Of a DNA stretch of 64,000 nucleotides, positions 32,229 through 42,531 are shown one piece after another. The translations under genes and the position numbers were made by a program. Source of the stretch: Trichosphaerium sp. ATCC 40318 (Eukaryota > Discosea > Flabellinia > Trichosidae). Positions within the stretch are counted from its first letter, which is position 1; each line of letters begins with the position of its first letter. The notes beneath the pieces were generated by a model. That model searched no databases, was not told the DNA's origin, and saw nothing but the letters and a program-made list of their open reading frames with translations. The DNA is taken from the NCBI GenBank assembly GCA_038496445.1, contig JALMLS010000075.1:124001-188000 (forward strand), given 5' to 3'.

Positions 32229-35225
32229 ATGCTTCGTGCTGGCTTCAACCGAACACGAGCCCACACGCGCCAAAAACATAAAGTCCGCGCGTGTAGACGC
32301 TACAACGAAACAGGAGGATCAAATCTGTTGGTTTTAAAGCAAAAAGGTACTTGACACTTAAGATACCTTGCAGAGCAACCTAGCCGCTAATAGTACCTAT
32401 TACGGCGAATTCTACATGCAACGGTTTTTTTTGGTTCAAAAATAGCTAAAGCGAAGTAACCACTCTTAGGACTACTATCAAACATTGAGAAAGACAGTAC
32501 AGATAGCGCCCATGACGAGCACACTCAAGGATTATTAACGCTGATCCAACATTTACTCTCTGTCAATGAAAGCGTTTCAAGACGCTTTAAACGGAGTGAA
32601 GATAACGTCCGTCACTTGGAAAAGCGAGTTAGCGCTCTTGAAGGCGTAAAGAAAATAGACGGCCCTGTACGAAGTAAAACCCTAAACCTCCCAACTTCTG
32701 TACCGGCATTATTGGAACAATCGAAGCAAAAGAATTCCAGTACGTACATATTTCATTTCAACAAACACGCAAATACCCGTAAAGTGTCAAAACGGCTTTA
32801 AAAACGCGTCAATAGTAACGTGAAGCGTTTAATTGAGATTTTATGTTTATGTGATTTAATAAAATGTACAGGCAACCAACGGCATAACTACAGCCATACA
32901 CACTCTAATAACAACTCAAACAAGCTTCAGAATGGACCAACGCCTTCTGCACCTTCCCTTAAAAGAAATGAACTCCCAGAATCAGCACAGAGACTGTTAA
33001 CGGTACATGCCATTTTGTAGGGGTTATGATCTAATATTTTATTTGATAGGCGTTTGACAGCCTACTCCGCTTCCAGCAAAGCCGTTTGGAACAATCCCGA
33101 GAACAGATGGTCTCTCAATCGAGGCGAATTGACTCTCTGAACATGTTGTTTGTAGGAAGCGAAGGTGCTCTGCAGGTACGGTATTTTATTAATAGACGAG
33201 TTTTCTTTTGCGTTTTGTTGAATTTTGTTCTTTCTAGCAAGAGACAAGCCGTCATGTTTATCAAATACTATCAGAGCAACGAGATGTCAAATCAGTTGAG
33301 TATCTAAATGGTGGCGGTCTCATATCTCAATTCTTGGGCGAAGGATTTGGAAAATTTGCTGATCAATATGCAGATTGTGTTGTTGTTATTGATAACCTTC
33401 TCTGCACTGTAAATAATAACTCTCATTACTCAGATACTATATTCAGGTATGTTTTAAATGATATATGACGCCTATACTCATTGTTGATATTATGTAGGAC
33501 GTTTCTCAATGTAATTAAAGAAGAATCTCATCATATTCATTTTGTTTTATGTCTTCGCCAGGTATGCTTTTCAGAACCTCTCTTGTCGCTCCAGCACCCT
33601 CTAAAATACCTCAAGGATGAAGTACAACGTGTTCTACAAGTCACACCAGAGATAGAAACATTGTTTCCACTCCGTGCTGATTTTCCTGATCTTGAAGTTG
33701 ATAAGATAACCGAAATGGTCAAACGTGATATTTCTTCTCGTGGTTTAAAACTACAAGAAGACGCTTTGTCTGAATTATCGAGCTACATCGAATCTTACAC
33801 AGCCTCCATGACATCCAAGACACCCAATGCATATCTAGCACAGTATATAAGCAATAACGCTGTTGTAAACCAAGCAGTGAGGTATGTGTAATGTTTTTTT
33901 TGAAACGATTGCTTAACGTTTATTAAGGCTTTCCCAAAATCCATTGGAACAAGGGCCTGCTGATCCTAAACATATTACTCCTGCAGATTTTAGTCGTAAG
34001 TCATTATTACATTGTAGCGTCTAAGGTATACTGTAGCACAAACTATTAATCCTAAGACGCGTCCTGAAGTACTTAAGGAGGCAGAAGAGGAGTTATCTAA
34101 GCTTATTGGTATGAAAAAAGTTAAAGAAATTTTGGAACAATTGGAAGCTGTTCAGTATGCTCGTGCACAGCGTAAAGAAGCTGGTATCCCGTGTAATGAT
34201 GAAACCGACACACTGCATATGTACGTTGTAGAATACGCTAGTTTGTATACTCATATAGTCTTAGGGTATTCAAAGGACATCCGGGAACTGGCAAGGTAAG
34301 TCGATTGTTGTAGTTTGAAGTGAAATGTTTTTGTTGTCTCTTATTGTTGTTTTTAGACTACTGTTGCAGAGATTGTTGCTAAGCTATTATATGGCTTGGG
34401 TTACTTGAAGACAGGACAATTTATAACAGCTAGCCGTGAGGATCTTATTGGACCTTATGTTGGTCATTCAGAGATGAGAACTAATAATGTTATAAAATCT
34501 GCACTCGGTGGCGTTCTCTTTATAGATGAAGCATATCACCTTGCACCTCAGAGGTATAAAGATTCCTTTTTGTATTAAAAGCTAAGTAATGTAGTGGTGT
34601 TGGAGAATCATTCTCAGAGGCAGTGTTGACAACACTTGTTGAGAAGATGGAGCTACATAGAAAAGACTTAGTTGTTATCTTGGCTGGTTATCCAAAACAG
34701 ATGGATCATCTTCTTAATACTAATCCTGGTCTCAAGTACGATACATTTATCTTTTAATTGAAGGATGTTGGCTAACGTGGTTTCTTTCCTTAGATCTCGG
34801 TTCCCTCATCACTTGATGTTTGACACGTTTTCGAAATCAGAACTTAATGATATTGGTAAGTTGTTTTTTAAAATGGGCTTAAGTTGACTGTTTTAGCGTA
34901 TTCTATGCTTAGTGGCGTACCTTATACTATATCTGACAGTATCAAAGAAAAGATTACTAATGTTACATCATGCTTACCAAGTGCTAATACAGAGGGTGCT
35001 CGAGGTATTAGGAATTTGGTTCAACAAGGTACATCCATCCCTTTGTTTTTCTTATCCTGGATTTTAAACTAATGTTTTACAGTTACACTTAATCACAGTA
35101 AGCGTATGAAGAAGCTTGGACGTAAACCAACTGTTGAAGAACTTAAAACTTTATCACACGAAGATTTCGCAAATATTGATAATCAAGAGAAAGTTAATAG
35201 TGAAGTGCGAAGACATGTATTGTAG
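32229..35225 (+). CDS. CbbX/SpoVK-type AAA+ ATPase, probable mitochondrial targeting
   Basis: A long multi-exon gene. The first exon gives a positively charged leader (MLRAGFNRTRAHTRQKHKVR), typical of mitochondrial import, then coiled-coil segments (SRRFKRSEDNVRHLEKRVSA; QSRLEQSREQMVSQSRR). A middle domain includes ADFPDLEVDKITEMVKRDIS. The AAA+ core follows the CbbX pattern: ELSKLIGMKKVKEILEQLEA, Walker A FKGHPGTGKTTVAEIVAK, pore-like ASREDLIGPYVGHSEMRT, Walker B GGVLFIDEAYHLAP, sensor VVILAGYPKQMDHLL, and arginine-finger region PGLKSRFPHHLMF. It ends RRHVL-TAG at 35223-35225. Close bacterial relatives remodel Rubisco or sporulation proteins; here a protein-remodelling role in an organelle is inferred. 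Confidence 0.8.
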
Positions 35226-36348
35226 AGGAACATTATCAAAAAAATAATAGTAGAAAACCAAATATATACATAGTTTATATAAATATCATTGTAAGACTCC
35301 ACAATCCTTCTTCTAAGGAACTATTGTACAATAAAACTTGAAACCTTGTACTAAAGCTACGTGGCTTGCATTCACAGTTAGACAATAGGTGAATACGGCC
35401 AATTGTGGAGCAAGGTTAAACATGTCTAGAACAGGGTAACAAATTACAACATTGACTAACAACATAGTTACACTATTTCAATTGCGAGCTTTTGCTGTAC
35501 GATATTTTGTGTTTGATAGAGACGTGAAGTAATAATAGGTATGCTGTTACAAGGAACCGCCAGACTAGCGAAAAAAAATACGAGCTTCTACTGTTATAAT
35601 ATGTTCACCAGTGGTCTACGAACATGTCAATACCACTACTGTTTTGGGAAGATTTTTCTTTGAGATACGAAATTTCATTGAACACAGAACAGCTGATATT
35701 CATATTTATATTTTAATACTGTAGCACGCTATTGATGGCTGTAGGTAAAATTAATGAATTTTCTAATAACCAGTTTTAACTGAATACAAACCCACTTTTT
35801 TTTCAGTTGAAAAGATTAACCTATAAAAACTCTTCAACAACTTCATACTATTGGAATGGTAAATATAATGGTGCACTATGTGTTAGAGATCCCAAGCAAA
35901 AGTTTGGTGATTGCTAAGCACGTTGTAAGTTACAGTGATTCATCGAATACTCAAACAACGGAATTTAACTTAATGTCTAAGAAAATAAAGAACAATAGGA
36001 GAAGAATCACTGTAATGTCATACATCGTAACATCGGAACCAATATGTTAAAAACTTGTAACATATTGGCTTCCTAACAACCCCCTCACGCCTCTGAGGTG
36101 TGACTTACAAATCACTTGACGCAATCACCAATACCTTCCTTTTATGTTTTTAGTTTCAAGAAAGAATGAGCGCACAATCGGTAATACCATATAGATCCTT
36201 TAAGCGCAGTAATTCTATAACTAAACATGTCAAACTAAGTTTTATTTATAGGCATAGTAATACAGCACTATTGGTGACAGTCTTCCTTAAAAACGTTGTA
36301 TATTCTTTGATCCTTTTTATTCTTACTTTTTTATTTTTACTATTCTTA
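35226..36348. other. intergenic, no gene seen
   Basis: A 1.1-kb convergent spacer between the AAA+ and GH81 genes. Short ORFs at 35856-36050 and 36166-36375 have no family features. Confidence 0.5.
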
Positions 36349-39300
36349 TTAAGGTCTTGTTGCTATCCAGTATAGTGCATTAGTCTTTGGGTTACCGTTA
36401 TCATACTGGGTCAAGTTTTGTAAATCATTCCAAGCTGTATTTTTATCTAGAATAGCACTGTCCATCAACACGTACCCTCTTGTGAAAAAGAGTCAACAAC
36501 CACGCAAAAAATTCAAGAATAAAACAAGAAAGCAAACACAAAAACACCCTCGTACTTCCAAATATCTGCGATGTTTCCTGATAGTACTCTTGATAAGAAA
36601 CTATATTCATAAGTAACCCATGATGTAGGAGAAAGTAACCACTCTGTTATAGGGGTAAAAGGGAGCATTTGAATGCAATGAATGTATTCCATGTTTGAAC
36701 CGAACCATGTCGCATTATCCACTTTTGTTGACCATAGAATACCAACAATTGGATTAGCAAACTCAGGTGGATATATATCAGAGTTCCTAAATTAATTAAC
36801 ACAAAGTTAGACATAATCGTTTGGTTTGTGACTCGATAGAAAATATCAAATTTTTCTGTGTTTTTTTCACTTTTTGTTCGAATTTGTACGGTTTTATATG
36901 CCAGTATGTCTGAACTGATTGAATCTCTGTAGTCATCAATACACGACCTAAGTCTTCAATGTGTCCTTGATTTGTTGCAAGCCCCCATAAGTAAATCCCG
37001 CTACGCGTCCTTGTTAGGCTTTTTGGGATTGAAAAAAACCACGTGCTAAGTATATGATCAGTTATTTTCTAAGATAGATAAACTATTTTTCAATGTACCT
37101 AGTAGGCATGTACAGCTTCAGATGTTGATTCTTGGTTCTTTGAATCTTCAGAATAAGAGAAAAAAGTAAGAAATAGAACAGGCGTTTTTTTAAATGTTTT
37201 CTAGAACGTACCTGGAAATGTATCTAGTCCATTTGCCCAAGAGTGACCCAAGAACCTTAAAAAAATATTAAAGATCGTTTTTGGAGGTTGATCACGTGCC
37301 AGTTCTTATGTCTTGTTATAGGAAAGTACTCATCGTCTGCAGATGGATTTGCAATATCACGAATAAGTGCATTAACAAAAACAGCATGACTTGATACCCA
37401 TGAAGGATCAAACTTTGCTATTACTGCGGCACTATATATGTAATATCCATAGTGAAAGTCTAAGAGGTATGCATAAAAACAGAGGAGCAAATGACGTCAC
37501 AAATGTTCGCACGATGATCGTTATAATATCCATTTCCGAAATCAGCCGTTCCATCATTTAACCCTCTAGATGTGCATATACCACCCCAAGACTCATCGTA
37601 CATAAATTTATTAACATTGTTACCTTTAAACCAGATCTCAATGGCAGTCTAAACGTAAACATTAGCCAAAGGCAAATGAGTAAAATTACAGGTCGTCTTT
37701 TCGCTTGGTTTACCTTGAGTCGTTCTACCAGGTTGTTTCGTATTGTGACTTCACCGACTTGATCTGCTATTAGTGCTAATCTAGCTGAAGCTGATAGTGT
37801 CTTTCCGTAAGCGTATACATCAACCTAAAGTCAACAAACTTAGAATGTAAAAAACCCAAAACTTGCTGGAACAAAGTAGAGTTCCTGCTCAATAGTAGGC
37901 TATTCTTCAAAAAAAAGCTGAAACAGGTTTTTTATGATTTCGAGACAATGTTGTAATTGAATTATGAAAATAAGAAGGTGTACTGCAGGTTCTATAGGCC
38001 AATTTTGATCATCTTGAAGTGATGTTTTAATATCGTCTATCCTTGTTGGATCAATTGGTCTTGGGGCATCCCATCTAGATATGATGTTAATGTACTTTAT
38101 AATCTATACTCTTAGTATCGTACTGAACATCAGGTAGAGAATATTTAAGCGTCCAAGTGCTTAACAGTCATGTAAGAAAATTTTCAGAATATTGACGTTG
38201 GTTTCGAACAAAATTGCGTGCCTTCCTTGTACGCCTGTCATGTTTCCTTTGATTGTTCTGTATAATTGTCCAACCGATGCTATACTATTAAACAAAGGTA
38301 CTTGGTGAGGTAGAGCCATCATTAGGAGTTTATCAGCCTTTCCTTTTGTTTTCCAGTCAAAAGTCAATGATGCTGTTTTTTCCTATTTTGTTTTAATACA
38401 TTAACATATTCTGATTGTTTTGTACTGCTCTGTTCACTGCGTAAGTGATTTGTCCTCCAGTTGCGTATGTATCTACATGCTCGTCTATAATCTTCGCGCC
38501 ATCGGTTATATCGGGTATCATTGCTAACTGCAGTGTACCGTGCAGTCGTTTAGAAGTTTTTAATCCAACTTTGCAGAAATAAGGAATTTGGAATATTTAA
38601 ATAAGAAAAAAAACGAAACTCGAAAGGGACTGTAAGATACTCTTCTCTTTCTTGCGTACCAATGTTGTCCCACGAGAATTTTGGAGCCTTCCCTTTTGTT
38701 GTATATAGTTTCCATGTCTTTCCACTATTTAACTCTATCTCCAGAACCTTATCTAAACAAGAGATGAACGATTGTACTAACTTTTTAAAAAGGTAACATT
38801 GCGCTTACTTTGAATGCTCGATGGTTGATTTTGTTCATTCACACGGACAATTGCATGCACTGAAGAAAGCTGAGGAGATAGACCATTATATTTCAAGGTG
38901 ATATATGGAGACCCACGAACGATATATGCCTGCATGGTCAGCTCTTGGTGAGAAGTTAATAGATTGTTTCGTAGAATGAAAAACAAAAGAGTATTTGTGT
39001 TGACTAACCATTTGGGTATGTGAACCAGAGAATTGCTATAAAACATACAATTACAGCAACACCAACAATAGATACAATGACAACACAGCAATTTGTTTTT
39101 AAGAAAGCAGCATTAGGAGCGTCCAGGCCTCCACTTAATTTAGAGTACTCCGAATTTGATACCTCAGCATTTTCTTTTTGCCTAAAGAGGAAGTCACAAA
39201 TCACTAGGTGTTGCTTTGTTAAATTGTGAATTATGTATTTAATACCCTATTATTCTCATGGATTTCTCTTTCAGACGTTGTGCAGTTTCATGTTGACCAG

Positions 39301-40787
39301 TTAGCGTGAATGGTATCAACCATAATTTCGCATAAAATATAATCCAAACCAAATACACAAAAAAAAAAGCATAAACAGGCCATATCCCAGCAGTGACACC
39401 CATCATTCTCATACCGTCAGCTTTTAATTCGTTAGGCGATTATTGATCAGTTTGTTTTGCTTAGTGAGTACCTATCTCTACCACACCGGCCAAAGGTGCA
39501 GCAAGGAGTATAATCCAGTAGACAGTTTCGAGCCTTATTATCCATGGATTTTTTGAATAAAAATGTTTCATTATTAGTAGTGCAGCGTTACTTATAGGCA
39601 TCGCAAACGCTAATATAAACAAAGGGTATCCACTGTGTACATTCAGTTAATAAACAAAGGGTTTTCAAGTTGAGGTTTTCAAGAAGAACGAAAAAGGGTG
39701 TAAGCTTTTCGTACAGGATTTTGTGGAAATGGTTAGTCGTTGATACTTGCATATCACCATCAAAAAGTGATGTCAGTGTAAACCCTACAATCGATAATAC
39801 CAAGTTAATGGTTATACAAAGGAAAGAAGCTAAATATCTCCAGTTCCTGTAACAATAAACTGAGTTACTGAAAAAAAAAAACCATAAAATGCTCTTACGC
39901 ATCAAGTGAAGCTGGGTATTTAGCTGTGATGAGTGACAACATAACAAATACTCCCCACCCTAAGAACATTGCAAGTCCATGACCTTTTGGTAAGAGTACT
40001 AGAACAGGTGCTTTAGGACCGATGGTTTACTGTCAAACGAAGATATCTTACCACTTTTGTACCACTCTACCTGTACACCAAGTTCATCATAATCAACAAT
40101 TCTTTTCCCTTCTGCTTGTGAAGCTGTCACACTTATATCTGCTACGAAAATACTTGCGACGTGGGTCCCTGCAGCGAAGCTAACTGAGTCAGTTCATGCG
40201 ATAACAACAGTTAAAGTGTAGTCTTTCAACTGGAAGTATACAATCACGCAAGAGTGTTACATTATATTCATTGGGTACGTCATTGTGTTTCAAAAAAAAA
40301 ATACTAAAAACGTACTAATCAGGGTAACAAACTGTTATGCCCTTAGAGTCTACACGCGTCATATAGGGTAATGGCGCTACATAAGAGCGTTAAAATTACC
40401 TCGTGAACAATCAGGAAAACCCCTTATCAGCGTACAAAACTGCCACTTGGAGTTATCTAACACTGCATTCATCCAAAAAGAATGTGTAGGATAAGGTCTC
40501 TCGATTTTATCCCAAATCCTATTTTATTTGTAATCACGTGCGCGTATATTATTACGTTAACGAGTTACGCACGTTCCTGGTTTTTCAGGATGTGTTCTAT
40601 GAGGAAAAGGAGGGTTTGAAGTTGACACTGGTGTTTTTGACACACCGTGAGGTTTAGATACTATCGCATGTCAGTTACGGTACTATATGAGCTCTTGGTG
40701 GTATTTCTTACCGCAACGTGCTATATATAAAGCGCTTATAAGCGTCAATGATACCCACAAGAGTTTTAAAGCATTGGGGCGCGCCAT
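36349..40787 (-). CDS. GH81 endo-beta-1,3-glucanase with inserted cytochrome-b561-like membrane module
   Basis: Starts MARPNALKLLWVSLTLISAL (signal peptide). The N-half of GH81 follows: IERPYPTHSFWMNAVLD, APLPYMTRVDSKGITVCYPD, SIFVADISVTASQAEGKRIV, YDELGVQVEWY. The frame then runs, by consistent splice phases, into five helices of b561 type (LLPKGHGLAMFLGWG; NHFHKILGYPLFILAFAM), a cytosolic linker and a sixth helix (VVIVSIVGVAVIVCFIAILW). It then returns to GH81 at ELTMQAYIVRGSPYITLKY. Catalytic blocks are intact: NGYYNDHHFHYGYYIYSAAV and DSKNQESTSEAVHAY. The stop follows LYWIATRP (TAA 36349-36351). Six helices keep both halves on the same, external side. Predicted: a membrane-anchored beta-1,3-glucanase. 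About 1,100 residues, more than 15 exons. Confidence 0.75.
38990..40085 (-). other. b561-like six-helix insertion within GH81
   Basis: This part encodes the helices that interrupt the glucanase. HG in KGHGLAMF and H in FHKILG match two b561 heme-ligand positions. In the two other helices the expected His positions read as NWRYLASF and WIIRLETVYWII, without His. The linker between helices 5 and 6 (REKENAEV-type, charged) should be cytosolic. Splice donors here are GTATTA, GTACGA, GTAAGA and GTTAGT. Confidence 0.65.
40377..40399 (-). other. candidate 23-nt microintron in the GH81 gene
   Basis: Between GFPDCSR and APLPYMTRV the frame holds an in-frame TAG. Removing 23 nt bounded by GTAATT and ATGTAG restores the GH81 reading frame in phase 1. 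Confidence 0.5.
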
Positions 40788-41235
40788 TATTCAAAATAAT
40801 GATCGTAACGTCACCGGTACAAGACAATATGCCAACGGCTTTAAGTTCTTGGTTAAGGCAATAAATAAAATGTAGACAAGTCGCTTTGATGTGCTACATT
40901 TTAGTTTAATAAATTTCGCCCTCTGAACAGCTTGCACTGCGAATCCATGGTGCATTGCAATATCAGCGTAAGCAGAAACAACAGATGAGCTGTCATCAGA
41001 CTCGTAGGCGCTTGTGCAGAGTCCTAGGCAGAAAGCGGCAAATAGGAAAGAAGGGTGCTTTGAGTTGTAGTAAACGAACAAGTGAAGAGATGGAGAATAC
41101 TTTTATTGTAATAAGGGTAATACAAAAGGAGAGAAACCGCCTTCTAGACTTCGAAATTAAAAAAGTCGAGGGATTGAAAAATTGGGTAAAATTGTGGTGA
41201 ATTCACACCGGTGGTATGTTACGATTGATTTGATC
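40788..41235. other. intergenic; doubtful minus ORF
   Basis: A minus frame at 40791-41081 has a leader-like start (FLFAAFCLGLCTSAYESDDS) but no ATG and no partner exon; it overlaps the GH81 start. I do not call it. Confidence 0.35.
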
Positions 41236-41973
41236 TCAATCGGAATGTTCTACGCCACATTCAAAAGAACATGCACGTGTTGGTAGGTTTTTGTTGCATT
41301 TTCTGATGCATTGTTGACCTTGAGGACATCCTGTTCTTGTGCACTGTTCTACAAGTCTGTTTGTCTTCGTTGCTTGTTGTTTAGGTGTGCATGTGTATTC
41401 GCAATCTACTGTGAAAGTAGTTGCTCTCTTGCATGATGTAGCAGTGCACTCTTGACCTTCAGGGCATCCGTCCATACCGCACATGAATTGCCATTTCTCG
41501 ATATTAGTATCATCGCCTGCTGTAGCTTCGGTTTCAGCGTGTTGTTCTTCTTCTTGTTCTTCTTCTTCTGTAGGAACCTCAGGGCAAGGACATTGACCAT
41601 GGCATTTTGGAGTGATACCGTGAAGCCGTCCAGTTGTTTTGGAAACGCAGTTAACATAACATCTACAAGAAAGATAAGAATCAGCAACCGAAAAAAAAAA
41701 GAGATAAAAAGTTGTTTGAACCGCAATTCAGCGGGAGTTCAAGAACTTACTTATTAGGATATGTAATGCCGTCACTACCGCATACTTGTTCGAATTTATG
41801 GTGTTGACAAATACGCTGGCATGAACTTGCGTTTGAAGAGTGTACGAGTGTAAACTAGAGGAAATGAAGTCAGTTTTTGTATTCAGTGTTCAATTCTTGT
41901 TCTTGAGGTTCAAGTTTCAACGTACAATGACACAGGCCAGTGTAAGTATTCTAAGTGATTGTGTTTGGGCCAT
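41236..41973 (-). CDS. secreted Kazal-type cysteine-rich protein
   Basis: Exon 1 starts MAQTQSLRILTLACVIFTL (signal peptide). It joins, phase 0, to a Kazal-like unit (CQRICQHHKFEQVCGSDGIT then YPN, CYVNC), the pattern of protease-inhibitor domains. An acidic linker (EVPTEEEEQEEEQHAE) precedes two further Cys-rich units (CGMDGCPEGQECTATSCK; CTRTGCPQGQQCIRKC). It ends GVEHSD-TGA at 41236. It probably inhibits extracellular serine proteases or acts as a surface scaffold. Similar in style to the Kazal protein at 45-46.7 kb. Confidence 0.7.
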
Positions 41974-42531
41974 TTGTGGTGTGTTTTGTGTGATTGAGGT
42001 GAGAATGCCATATCGGGTTAAAACCGAGGAAATTCAAGGGATTTGGCCTTCCATATATGTACTTCGCAGTTAAACTACTTCCGCACGCTTTGATAGTGCC
42101 CCAAAAGCGCCCAGAGGTTTCGGGTACTTTTGTTTAGGCAGAATAACTTCAGAAAGTAACGTTTAGTTTTAAACGGGCTTGAATAACATCAAAGTGACGT
42201 ATTATAGCGTGCGAATGCCTTAACGTTCAATTTAAATGGTAGTCAGAAAACGTTATTTGATAATAAATGCCGAACGGAAACAAAACGCTCTGATACTTTC
42301 AGAATATGATATCGATATCATTGATAACCGTTTACAGCGTTTTCGTTTTTTGTAGTATTAGAAAATGAACGGTTCGTTATTGACAACTGTTCTCCTATAT
42401 TTCTCCACCACAACAACGCACTAATATATACACAATACGATAAGCAATAATTAACGCGCGAATTCTTATCCATGGACGAAAAAAACGACAAGACATTTCG
42501 CTGTTTTCTTCTTTGTTTTTAAATTTGTTTA
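41974..42531. other. intergenic with 16-bp palindrome
   Basis: No gene seen. A perfect palindrome ATGATATCGATATCAT lies at 42306-42321. Confidence 0.55.

Noticed and set aside
32122-32337. plus ORF of 71 codons overlapping the RGG gene
   Set aside because: The first exon of the AAA+ gene uses another frame (ATG at 32229) that splices in phase to its next exon; the longer ORF does not.
40170-40260. in-frame TGA in the GH81 gene as a possible recoded codon
   Set aside because: A single intron from GTACGT to CAGTTAG joins CYPDY to FAAGTHV in phase and removes the stop, so no recoding is needed; many genes here end in TGA.
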